NCBI RefSeq assembly: GCF_005144415.1
Contig: NZ_SWJE01000005.1
Span: forward strand, 1-64,000
Origin: Trinickia terrae
GTDB lineage: Bacteria > Pseudomonadota > Gammaproteobacteria > Burkholderiales > Burkholderiaceae
Length of the DNA stretch: 64,000 bases
Direction of reading: 5' to 3'
Shown here: positions 57,336 through 64,000 of the stretch, one piece after another
Position numbering within the stretch: the first letter of the stretch is position 1
How the letters are laid out: every line of letters starts with the position of its first letter
The notes under the pieces: generated by a model
What the model saw: only the letters and a program-made list of their open reading frames with translations
Databases searched by the model: none
Told to the model about the DNA's origin: nothing
Program-made: the position numbers and the translations under genes

Positions 57336-58487
57336 ATGAGTGCTGCCGCCCCCGTTCGCGTGATATCTCCGGAACCAGACGATCGCATCTTCGTCACGCA
57401 GCCGCATATGGCGCCGCTGGACGAATTTATCCCCTATTTGGAAAAGATATGGGAGAGCAAGGTACTGACGAACCGCGGCCCGTTCCATCGGCAGCTCGAA
57501 GACGCGCTGTGCGAATATCTCGGCGTTGAACACTTGGCGCTCTTTGCCAACGGGACACTGGCGCTTGTCACCGCGCTGCAGGCGCTGCGCATCACTGGCG
57601 AGGTCATCACCACGCCGTATTCGTTCGTCGCCACCGCGCATTCGTTGTTGTGGAACGGCATCAAACCCGTATTCGTCGACATCGATCCCAATACGCTCAA
57701 TCTCGATCCGCGCAAAATCGAGGCAGCCATTACGCCGCAAACGACTGCCATCATGCCCGTTCACTGCTATGGGCATCCGTGCGACGTCGAGGCGATTCGC
57801 CGGATCGCCGACAATTACAACTTGAAGGTCATTTACGACGCCGCACACGCGTTCGGTGTACAGACCGACAGCGGCAGCGTCCTGCAGCACGGCGATCTAT
57901 CGGCGCTGAGCTTTCATGCGACAAAGGTTTTCAACACATTCGAAGGCGGCGCGATCATCTGTCCGGATGCGAAGACCAAGCAGCGCATCGACCACCTCAA
58001 GAACTTCGGCTACGTCGATGAAGTCACCGTGGTGGCGCCCGGCATCAACGCGAAGATGAGCGAGATCAACGCGGCGTTCGGCCTGCTGCAGTTGAAGCAC
58101 ATCGACGAGGCGATCGCCAGGCGCAAGCGAATCGATGCGATGTACCGCGAGCAATTGCGCGACGTGAAGGGTATTCGCTGTCTGGAAGATGCGGGCGAGA
58201 CGGTGGCGAACTGCGCCTACTTCCCGATTCTCGTAGAGAGCGACTACCCGATGAGCCGCGATGCGCTGTTCGAGTTGCTGCGCTCGCACGACATCGTCGC
58301 GCGACGCTACTTCTATCCGCTCATTTCCGATTTCCCGATGTACCGCGGGCTGCCTTCGGCAAGCCGCGACAATCTGCCCGTGGCGACCGAAGCTGCTCTG
58401 AAGGTGCTCTGCCTGCCGATTTACCCAGCACTGTCCGAGGAGCAAGTTGAACGGATTGCGGGCATCGTTGCGCGAGGCCGCTCGTGA
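57336..58487 (+). CDS. DegT/DnrJ/EryC1 family sugar aminotransferase
   Basis: A 383-residue fold-type I PLP enzyme of the family that transaminates nucleotide-linked keto sugars. Key parts are LTNRGPFHRQLE near the N-terminus, the DAAHAFG motif (Asp168) and the PLP lysine Lys197 in SFHATKVFNTFEGG. It probably makes an amino sugar for the glycan. It lies 19 bases after the glycosyltransferase gene, and its stop overlaps the next start (GTGA). Confidence 0.92.
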   Translation: MSAAAPVRVISPEPDDRIFVTQPHMAPLDEFIPYLEKIWESKVLTNRGPFHRQLEDALCEYLGVEHLALFANGTLALVTALQALRITGEVITTPYSFVATAHSLLWNGIKPVFVDIDPNTLNLDPRKIEAAITPQTTAIMPVHCYGHPCDVEAIRRIADNYNLKVIYDAAHAFGVQTDSGSVLQHGDLSALSFHATKVFNTFEGGAIICPDAKTKQRIDHLKNFGYVDEVTVVAPGINAKMSEINAAFGLLQLKHIDEAIARRKRIDAMYREQLRDVKGIRCLEDAGETVANCAYFPILVESDYPMSRDALFELLRSHDIVARRYFYPLISDFPMYRGLPSASRDNLPVATEAALKVLCLPIYPALSEEQVERIAGIVARGRS

Positions 58488-59509
58488 CGTTCGCGCCGGC
58501 GGCAAGGGATGCGGTCGAACGTCTATCGACGCGACGCGATGCGATCGGCGGATACTTCGAACTGGAGTTGCCGCCCGCTCACGGCGAGCTCTATCCCAAT
58601 GCGCTGCGCTTTCAATCCGCACGCGCGGCGTTCCTCGCGCTGCTCACGGCTGGCCGGCCACAGCGCGTCTGGATGCCCTGGTACATCTGCGAATCGATGC
58701 TCGAAGCGCACGCGATGACGGGGGTGCAAGTCCAGCGCTACCAGATCGATGAACACTTCGAGATCGCGAGCGACATCGCGCTGGGTGAAAACGACTGGCT
58801 GCTGTACGTCAACTATTTCGGGGTTTGTGACGCGCGGGTGGAGCGGCTCTTCGCCCGCTTTCCGCGTCAACAGACCGTGATCGACAATTCGCAAGCGCTG
58901 TTCTCTCCGCCTGTGGATTGCCTCGCAACCATTTATTCTCCGCGTAAATTCTTCGGCATTCCGGACGGCGGCTATCTGGTCACGGAACGTGACATGCCGC
59001 TGCCCGATGAGCAGGACACAGGTTCGATCGAGCGTTTCGAGCCGCTTCTAATGCGCCTCGATCACGGGGCGGAAGCCGGATACCAGAGCATGGTCGCGGC
59101 GCGCACGACGTTGCGCGGTCAGTCGCCGAAGCGCATGTCGGAACTGACTCGGCGTTTGCTCGCGCATATCGACTACCCGGCGGCGATCGCGCGCCGCAAT
59201 CGCAATTACGCGCGCTATCAGCGCCTGCTCGGCGCCGACAATGCGCTGCCGTTGCCGGAAGCCCCGCAGTACGCGCCGCTTTGCTATCCCTTCTGGAATT
59301 ATCGCGCGGACCTTCACGCGCGGCTTGCCGCTCAACGTGTCTACGTCGCCAAGTATTGGCCGCACGTACGAGGCGAGACCGGGACTCCGGCCGACCTCGA
59401 ATACCGCCTCGCCACTGAGTGCCTCGCTCTTCCGTGTGATCAACGCTACGGCGACGAAGAAATCGACTTCGTCGTGGCAATGCTGTGCGAAGCGATCAAG
59501 AGCCGTTAA
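58484..59509 (+). CDS. DegT-like PLP-fold protein, divergent
   Basis: A 341-residue protein starting at GTG within the upstream stop. It is shorter than normal DegT enzymes and has an atypical N-terminus (YPNALRFQSARAAFLALL). The order of motifs is still recognisable: VIDNSQALFS with its aspartate, then YSPRKFFGIPDGG, in which Lys155 sits where the PLP lysine should be. It may be an aminotransferase-like enzyme of a less studied branch. It is co-translated with the intact DegT gene, so both may act on one pathway. It ends 14 bases from the convergent wbqC-like gene. Confidence 0.8.
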   Translation: MTFAPAARDAVERLSTRRDAIGGYFELELPPAHGELYPNALRFQSARAAFLALLTAGRPQRVWMPWYICESMLEAHAMTGVQVQRYQIDEHFEIASDIALGENDWLLYVNYFGVCDARVERLFARFPRQQTVIDNSQALFSPPVDCLATIYSPRKFFGIPDGGYLVTERDMPLPDEQDTGSIERFEPLLMRLDHGAEAGYQSMVAARTTLRGQSPKRMSELTRRLLAHIDYPAAIARRNRNYARYQRLLGADNALPLPEAPQYAPLCYPFWNYRADLHARLAAQRVYVAKYWPHVRGETGTPADLEYRLATECLALPCDQRYGDEEIDFVVAMLCEAIKSR

Positions 59510-59522
59510 GCGAAGGCGTCAG

Positions 59523-60239
59523 TCAGGCGACGCACCTCGTATGGCTGCGCAACGCTTGCGCTACGGTCTCCGGCGCGTTCCAAAGCAGCACGTCGATGAT
59601 CGATAGATGCGGTTCGTAACGGTAGGGCGCTGGATCGTAGCTGAACTCGTCGAACTCCGCGAACTTGAGTGTGACGCCGGCGCGCTTGAACGTCGCTGGG
59701 TCGAACAGCGCCCGCCCGCCCGCAGGATTGACGTACTCCGTAGCGCCGAGTTGCTGGCAGACAAGAGGCGCCCAGTCGCCAGCACCCATCTGCGACGGAA
59801 AATCGAGGCTCAATTCCGAGCAGACACGGTACGAAAAGGGCACGCCCAGGTACTCGCAAACCGCCTTTAGCGTATTGACGTTCAGTTCGCACAGCGAGTC
59901 GCTCGAGGTGCGATCGAATGCAGCGCACACGAGATCGTCCACCTGCGCGAAGAACGGTGCCTGGCGGCGGAACGCGGACAGTTTGCCGTGCAGGCTCGTC
60001 TTCGTATCGGCGACGTTCAGCACGCGCGCTTCGTGGGTCTTGATCGTGATCGACGAATTCGACAGTGGGACTGTCACGTACTGCCAGCCTTCCTTGGGAT
60101 GCAAAATGCGGTTGCGATTCATCCAGGTTTTCGGCGTGTATTGTGTGACGTCGAAAACGATCCATTCGTCGACGGCGGCGATTAACGCGAAGTGCCCGAG
60201 ATAGGGAAAGAAGTAAGGCTGCATGATACCGAGCCTCAT
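59523..60239 (-). CDS. WbqC family protein
   Basis: A 238-residue WbqC-family protein, recognised by the N-terminal MQPYFFPYLGHFALI, DVTQYTPKTWMNRNRI and the YVTVPL strand, and by NPAGGRALFDP further on. Such proteins occur in O-antigen and other surface-sugar clusters; their reaction is not settled, an acylation or transfer to amino sugars being suspected. GGAGGAAA precedes the ATG. Its start overlaps the stop of the upstream DegT-like gene. It is the last gene of the minus-strand operon. Confidence 0.9.
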   Translation of the reverse strand: MRLGIMQPYFFPYLGHFALIAAVDEWIVFDVTQYTPKTWMNRNRILHPKEGWQYVTVPLSNSSITIKTHEARVLNVADTKTSLHGKLSAFRRQAPFFAQVDDLVCAAFDRTSSDSLCELNVNTLKAVCEYLGVPFSYRVCSELSLDFPSQMGAGDWAPLVCQQLGATEYVNPAGGRALFDPATFKRAGVTLKFAEFDEFSYDPAPYRYEPHLSIIDVLLWNAPETVAQALRSHTRCVA

Positions 60240-61414
60240 GCCGCGGTTTCCTCCTGATGGGCCCGCGCGATGATCTCGCACACGGTTTCTACCATCGCTT
60301 CGCGTACATGTGCGCCGACGGGCAACTCGAGCCAGGACGAGCAGAGACGTGCGGTCACGGGCAGCGCAGCGGTTTGCCGCGCAACGACGCTCGCACGCGA
60401 GACGGCGCGCGCTTCCACGTTATCGAAGGCAAGCCGTTCGACCAGCGCGTCGCGCGACCTGCCGAAGACGCGCTCGTCCAACTCGACTAGGAGCGCCTGA
60501 TGATTCGAAGCGTCCACGCCGCCGGGTTCGACGACGCGCAGTCCGGCAATGGACGAAAGGCGCGCCCGGTACAGGTTGGTCAAAGACTGGTTGTGCACTT
60601 GGTTGGCCGCGTAGTCGTCGAGACTCAGGAGACCGATCGCAGCCTGCCCTTCGGACATTCGCCCATTCGACGTTTTCACTACGGGCACAGGGCGACCTGC
60701 GCCATAGCTACTGCGAATGTTGCGCAGCCGCGCCGCGAGTTCGTCGTCATCCGTGGCGACGCATGCCCCGCCCGCAGCGTTCAGGACATTGGATTCGCTG
60801 AACGAGAAGACTTCGAGCGCGCCGAAGCGGCCTGCGCGACCGCCCCTCACCGTGCAGCCGAATGCATGCGTCGAATCGAACAACACCGGCAAGCCGCGAT
60901 CCCGCGCGAGGCTGGCAAGCGCCTCGGCGTCGCATGCGCCCCCCCACAGATTCGCGCCGATGATCGCACTGACGGCCGCGTCAACGGAGGCCCCGTCGAT
61001 TGTCGTGACCGCGCTGTCAAGGCAGATCTGGCCGGTGGCGGGGTCGACGTCGCAAGCCACCGCTTCGACGCCGCACCATGCGAGTGCGTGTTCGACGGCG
61101 CGATCGCAAACCCCCGGCACCAGCGCGTGTCCGGAGATGGCGAGCGCTTCGCTCGCCATCATCAAGCCGATGGTCGCGTTGGTGACGCAGACAGCATGTT
61201 TGACGCCGAGGAAGTCCTGCAAGCGTTGTTCGAGCTCCCGTGCGAGCGGGCCTTGGTTCGTGTAGTAACGCCGCTCGAAGATGCCGCGCATCGCGGCCTC
61301 ATAGCGCTCCCATCCGGGCGCATTGCGTTGGCCGACGGCGAGCAACTGGGCGAAAGCGGGGGAGCCGCGATCGCGCATGGCCGATGGGGCGTCGATGGGC
61401 ATCGTGGTTTTCAC
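60236..61414 (-). CDS. DegT-family protein lacking the PLP lysine
   Basis: A 392-residue protein with the DegT fold and typical segments (YYTNQGPLARELE, FDSTHAFG), but where the PLP lysine is expected the sequence reads FSFSESN followed by VLNAAGG, so residue 209 is asparagine. It cannot form the normal internal aldimine. Relatives with a changed lysine (for example the histidine of the colitose enzyme ColD) catalyse other reactions, so this may be a dehydratase, isomerase or non-catalytic partner. Overlaps of 4 bases tie it to the genes before and after. Confidence 0.88.
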   Translation of the reverse strand: MKTTMPIDAPSAMRDRGSPAFAQLLAVGQRNAPGWERYEAAMRGIFERRYYTNQGPLARELEQRLQDFLGVKHAVCVTNATIGLMMASEALAISGHALVPGVCDRAVEHALAWCGVEAVACDVDPATGQICLDSAVTTIDGASVDAAVSAIIGANLWGGACDAEALASLARDRGLPVLFDSTHAFGCTVRGGRAGRFGALEVFSFSESNVLNAAGGACVATDDDELAARLRNIRSSYGAGRPVPVVKTSNGRMSEGQAAIGLLSLDDYAANQVHNQSLTNLYRARLSSIAGLRVVEPGGVDASNHQALLVELDERVFGRSRDALVERLAFDNVEARAVSRASVVARQTAALPVTARLCSSWLELPVGAHVREAMVETVCEIIARAHQEETAA

Positions 61415-62604
61415 CGGGCGACCTCGCGGGTTTCGGCGCGCGCGTGGATTTCGCCGGCATGCGCCTCTACGAACGAAAGCAGCATGATCACTTCGTCAAT
61501 GTCATCCATCGTCACGAACTCGCCGCACGGCAGCAGCGCGCAGCGCTGCGCGAGGCGATCGGTCTGCGGCAATTCGGCCGGAACGTGCGGATAGGCCATC
61601 GGTTTGGCGTGCAGCGGCGGAGAGTAGTAAGCGCGAGCGAGCACGTTTTCGGCATTCAGAATCTCGATCGTCAGTGATCGTGGCAGAGGCCAATCGTCGA
61701 GCAATTCGACCACGATGTTCTTGTAGCTCGTGCGGTGCGATTCATCGAACTCGATGAGGCGCACGCCCGGTACGCTCGGTAACGTCGTGCGATATCGCTC
61801 GTAACGTTCACGGTTGCGCAGGACTTGCACATCGAGTTCGTCGAGGTTCGCAAGCGCCATCGCCGCATGAACGTCGGCGAGCCGTGCGTCGAGGGAGCCA
61901 GGTTGCACTGTGCTGCCGTCGCGCAACGTCGCAAGTTCGGCGGCGAGCTCTGCGTCGTTCGTCGTGACGTAGCCGCCCTCGAAGCCGTTAAGGAGTTTGC
62001 TCGCGTGCAGCGAAAAGCATTCGGCGTTTCCGAAGCCACCCACTCGGCCGGCCGCACATTCCTCGTAGACGGATTCGACGGAATCGAACATCAACGGGAT
62101 GCGGTGCCGCGTGGCGAGCTCGACTAGCCCTTCTACGTCGCAACAATTGACGATCGGATGGACGCCAAGCAAAAGTGCCGTGTCGTCACCGATACATGCG
62201 CTCGTGGTAGCCGCGCTAATCGCGAGCGTTTTCGGGTCGACTTCGCAAAAGCGCGGCAACAGACCCGTCCAGGCGACCACGTCGGCCATGCGTCGATAGG
62301 TGAGCGACGGCATGACGACTTCACGCTTGCCTGGCCGGGCGAGCGCGGTCATGGTTGTCGCCAGTGCCCAGAAGCCACTGCAAAAGCTCACACAATGTGC
62401 CGTTTGGTGAAACTTTGCGAGGCGCGCTTCGAGCTGCATCGTCACCGCACCCGGCGCCGTGCCCGCTTGACCATAAGCGTCGCGCGAATACTCGAGGAAG
62501 CGATCGAAATCCGGCCGTACGAGGTTCGAGGTCGACTTCGGGACAGAAAACAGGGGCTTAGCGCCGAACAACGCTAGGTCGGCGGCGCTCGACTTCTGCA
62601 TCAT
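61411..62604 (-). CDS. DegT/DnrJ/EryC1 family aminotransferase
   Basis: A 397-residue PLP enzyme with intact lysine (Lys203 in SLHASKLLNGFEGG) and FDSVESV in the place of the usual DxxxA/SHA motif. The N-terminus FGAKPLFSVPKS is a variant of the family start. It probably transaminates a nucleotide sugar or forms a pair with the lysine-less protein encoded directly downstream. Its start overlaps the methyltransferase stop (ATGA). Confidence 0.9.
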   Translation of the reverse strand: MMQKSSAADLALFGAKPLFSVPKSTSNLVRPDFDRFLEYSRDAYGQAGTAPGAVTMQLEARLAKFHQTAHCVSFCSGFWALATTMTALARPGKREVVMPSLTYRRMADVVAWTGLLPRFCEVDPKTLAISAATTSACIGDDTALLLGVHPIVNCCDVEGLVELATRHRIPLMFDSVESVYEECAAGRVGGFGNAECFSLHASKLLNGFEGGYVTTNDAELAAELATLRDGSTVQPGSLDARLADVHAAMALANLDELDVQVLRNRERYERYRTTLPSVPGVRLIEFDESHRTSYKNIVVELLDDWPLPRSLTIEILNAENVLARAYYSPPLHAKPMAYPHVPAELPQTDRLAQRCALLPCGEFVTMDDIDEVIMLLSFVEAHAGEIHARAETREVAR

Positions 62605-63368
62605 TGCACGGGTCCTGGGTTGACTTGCTCGCGCGATGCGTTGGGCGCCGACCGGCGGTGAAGCACGGCGTCGTAACGGTAATACCCGGAGAAGTAGCCC
62701 TCCGGCATTGTTCCGAATTCGGTATCCCAGCCGGTGCTGGCAGCTAGCGCAGCAAATTCGGCTCGCGTGCGCCAGATGCCGATCCGCGCGCGAGGGTCGG
62801 TGAGCTCACCCGGCTCAGGGATGCGTGGTGCGTAAAATGCCGCGGCGCGTTCGCCGTCGGGCACATTACCGAGGAAGACGCGGTCGACGTTGACGAATCG
62901 GCTGTGCAGCGTTTGCAATGTCGTTTGCGCCTCTTGCTCGGAAAGGTACGAGAAGCTCGCGTAGCACATGACTTTAGTGAAGCGCTCGGGCATGGCTTCG
63001 GCGCAAACATACTCGGCAGCACCGCTGGCCGCGAAGGTGAATTGCGGCGGCACGGCGAAATGCTGATTCGCGATGTCGATCATGTATGACGAGATGTCCA
63101 CGCCGACGAGCGACGAGCAGGCACGGAAGAGTCGCGCGGACAGCGCCCCGTTACCGCACGCGAGGTCGAGCACGATATCTTTGGGCTCGATCGCGAGATG
63201 CTGGCGGATCGCTTGCATGATCATATCGACGTGTTCCTCGGACACGACCTTGCCGCCCACGGTGCGTTTGACTTGCGCCCAAAAGTCGTCGGGGGCGCAA
63301 GTTCTCGCATGCTCGTCGTAATCGACGGTCGGATAGTTGCGCGGCGCACTCGGATTGGGATGGTTCAT
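62601..63368 (-). CDS. Class I SAM-dependent methyltransferase
   Basis: A 255-residue methyltransferase with motif I as LDLACGNGALS, followed by VGVDISSYMIDIA. It lacks any fused domain. In the operon it stands where the + strand operon has a glycosyltransferase-methyltransferase fusion, so it may O- or N-methylate a sugar of the same glycan. There is no strong ribosome binding site before ATG 63368, which lies 24 bases after the glycosyltransferase stop. Confidence 0.88.
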   Translation of the reverse strand: MNHPNPSAPRNYPTVDYDEHARTCAPDDFWAQVKRTVGGKVVSEEHVDMIMQAIRQHLAIEPKDIVLDLACGNGALSARLFRACSSLVGVDISSYMIDIANQHFAVPPQFTFAASGAAEYVCAEAMPERFTKVMCYASFSYLSEQEAQTTLQTLHSRFVNVDRVFLGNVPDGERAAAFYAPRIPEPGELTDPRARIGIWRTRAEFAALAASTGWDTEFGTMPEGYFSGYYRYDAVLHRRSAPNASREQVNPGPVQ

Positions 63369-63392
63369 GGCTTTGCGAGGTAAGTCGAGCGG

Positions 63393-64000
63393 CTATTGGA
63401 CGGACGGTTGTACGGACGCGAGTCGGGCACGTGCAGCCGCTTCCTTTCGCTGAGCGACACGTTGAGCCACGTTGGCGCGTGCAAATGCGAAGTCGGCCTG
63501 GAAGCGTTCCGACGAGAGAAGCTCCGCCGGTGGCCTTGCCGTCAGTTCTTCAAGATTGGCGGAAAGGCGCGCGATCTCCGGCAGCACTCCGGCGAAGTTG
63601 GCGTACAAGGCATGCAAACGGTGCTTCGCACCTTCGAGCAACGCCCCATGAAGGTTGCCGGCGGCGGCCTCGCTGCGCACCAGCAGTTCCCATTCATAGA
63701 GACCCGCGCTGAAATTCCAGCTCATGACGGTCGACAACTGGCCCGCATGTCGCCGAAAGGCGCTCAGGTAGCCGCCTACTGCGACGAGCGGCGCCTGCTC
63801 GGCTATGTTGAGGAACATTGCGACGTCGCTGCCAAGAAAGTCGAGTTGCAAGCCTCGATAGTCGACGATGCGTTCGACGTCGATCCGCTCGCGATCAACC
63901 ATCACGTTACTCGGCTCGCCGATGAAGTTATTGAGTCCGGCGACCATCTGTTGTACGAGATAGGCGCGGTCGACGAGTGCTGTTTGTCCCACCTGTAGCA
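63393..64000 (-). CDS. Glycosyltransferase, C-terminal part (runs off the window)
   Basis: The frame is open to the window edge, so the start is missing. The roughly 200 residues present align closely with residues 135-313 of the fusion protein at 55589: QQMVAGLNNFIGEPSN, AEQAPLVAVGGYLSAFRRH, NFSAGLYEWELLVR and ERFQADFAFARANV. The protein ends where the fusion continues into the zinc knuckle. It is therefore the non-fused paralogue, with its catalytic N-terminus outside the window. Confidence 0.88.
   Translation of the reverse strand, partial: LQVGQTALVDRAYLVQQMVAGLNNFIGEPSNVMVDRERIDVERIVDYRGLQLDFLGSDVAMFLNIAEQAPLVAVGGYLSAFRRHAGQLSTVMSWNFSAGLYEWELLVRSEAAAGNLHGALLEGAKHRLHALYANFAGVLPEIARLSANLEELTARPPAELLSSERFQADFAFARANVAQRVAQRKEAAARARLASVQPSVQ

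Overview
The window is a GC-rich, densely coded chromosomal segment from a betaproteobacterium of the Burkholderia/Paraburkholderia/Caballeronia type. This rests on recognising protein families, gene order (gcvTHP under a glycine riboswitch, exaC next to eutBC with an EutR-like regulator), dispersed stem-loop repeats and codon use. No database search was possible, so the genus is an inference.

Layout. (1) 1-2260 is the tail of an integrated element abutting the 3' end of a tRNA-Arg(CCG) gene (2261-2336, minus strand). It is small-gene dense, its + strand is rich in C and A, and it carries a diverged duplicate of a convergent two-gene module; a filamentous (ssDNA) prophage is the best guess. 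(2) 2651-7558 holds a di-haem cytochrome c, a Rep/UvrD helicase, a Gfo/Idh/MocA oxidoreductase and a small lipoprotein. (3) 7662-15502 is the glycine/serine block: a strong promoter, two glycine-riboswitch aptamers, a terminator, gcvT-gcvH-gcvP, an alginate-lyase-like secreted protein and sdaA. (4) 15690-19247 has a ThDP enzyme and an AMP-forming acyl-CoA synthetase. (5) 19249-23876 is an orphan tssL-tssM pair of a type VI secretion system. (6) 24323-31087 is an ethanolamine/acetaldehyde block: eutR-like activator, exaC-like aldehyde dehydrogenase, DUF779, eutC, eutB and a permease that looks internally deleted. (7) 31300-37431 mixes a GyrI-like protein with an AraC remnant, a zinc-ribbon membrane protein, a TPR protein overlapping rtcB, a DUF2784 protein and a COG4315-type secreted protein.

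(8) 37709-47356 is a VgrG-RHS effector island. A polymorphic RHS protein ends in an HNH/GHH-type nuclease toxin domain, followed by a lower-GC string of immunity-like genes and a broken one. (9) 47566-55254 carries a class A penicillin-binding protein, a PAS chemoreceptor with a structured leader, two LysR regulators and an alpha/beta hydrolase divergent from one of them. (10) 55589-64000 is a surface-glycan cluster of two converging operons. It contains two related glycosyltransferases (one fused to a zinc-knuckle methyltransferase), two intact DegT aminotransferases, two deviant DegT-like proteins (one with the PLP lysine replaced), a WbqC protein and a free methyltransferase. The second glycosyltransferase runs off the window.

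How the parts work together. The gcv block degrades glycine and SdaA takes serine to pyruvate. EutBC splits ethanolamine to acetaldehyde and ammonia, and the ExaC-like enzyme oxidises the acetaldehyde. tssLM could serve the VgrG/RHS cargo if the rest of the secretion machine lies elsewhere. The most unusual parts are the glycan cluster, the duplicated prophage module, the toxin/immunity tail, the deleted ethanolamine permease and the widely spaced glycine riboswitch pair.
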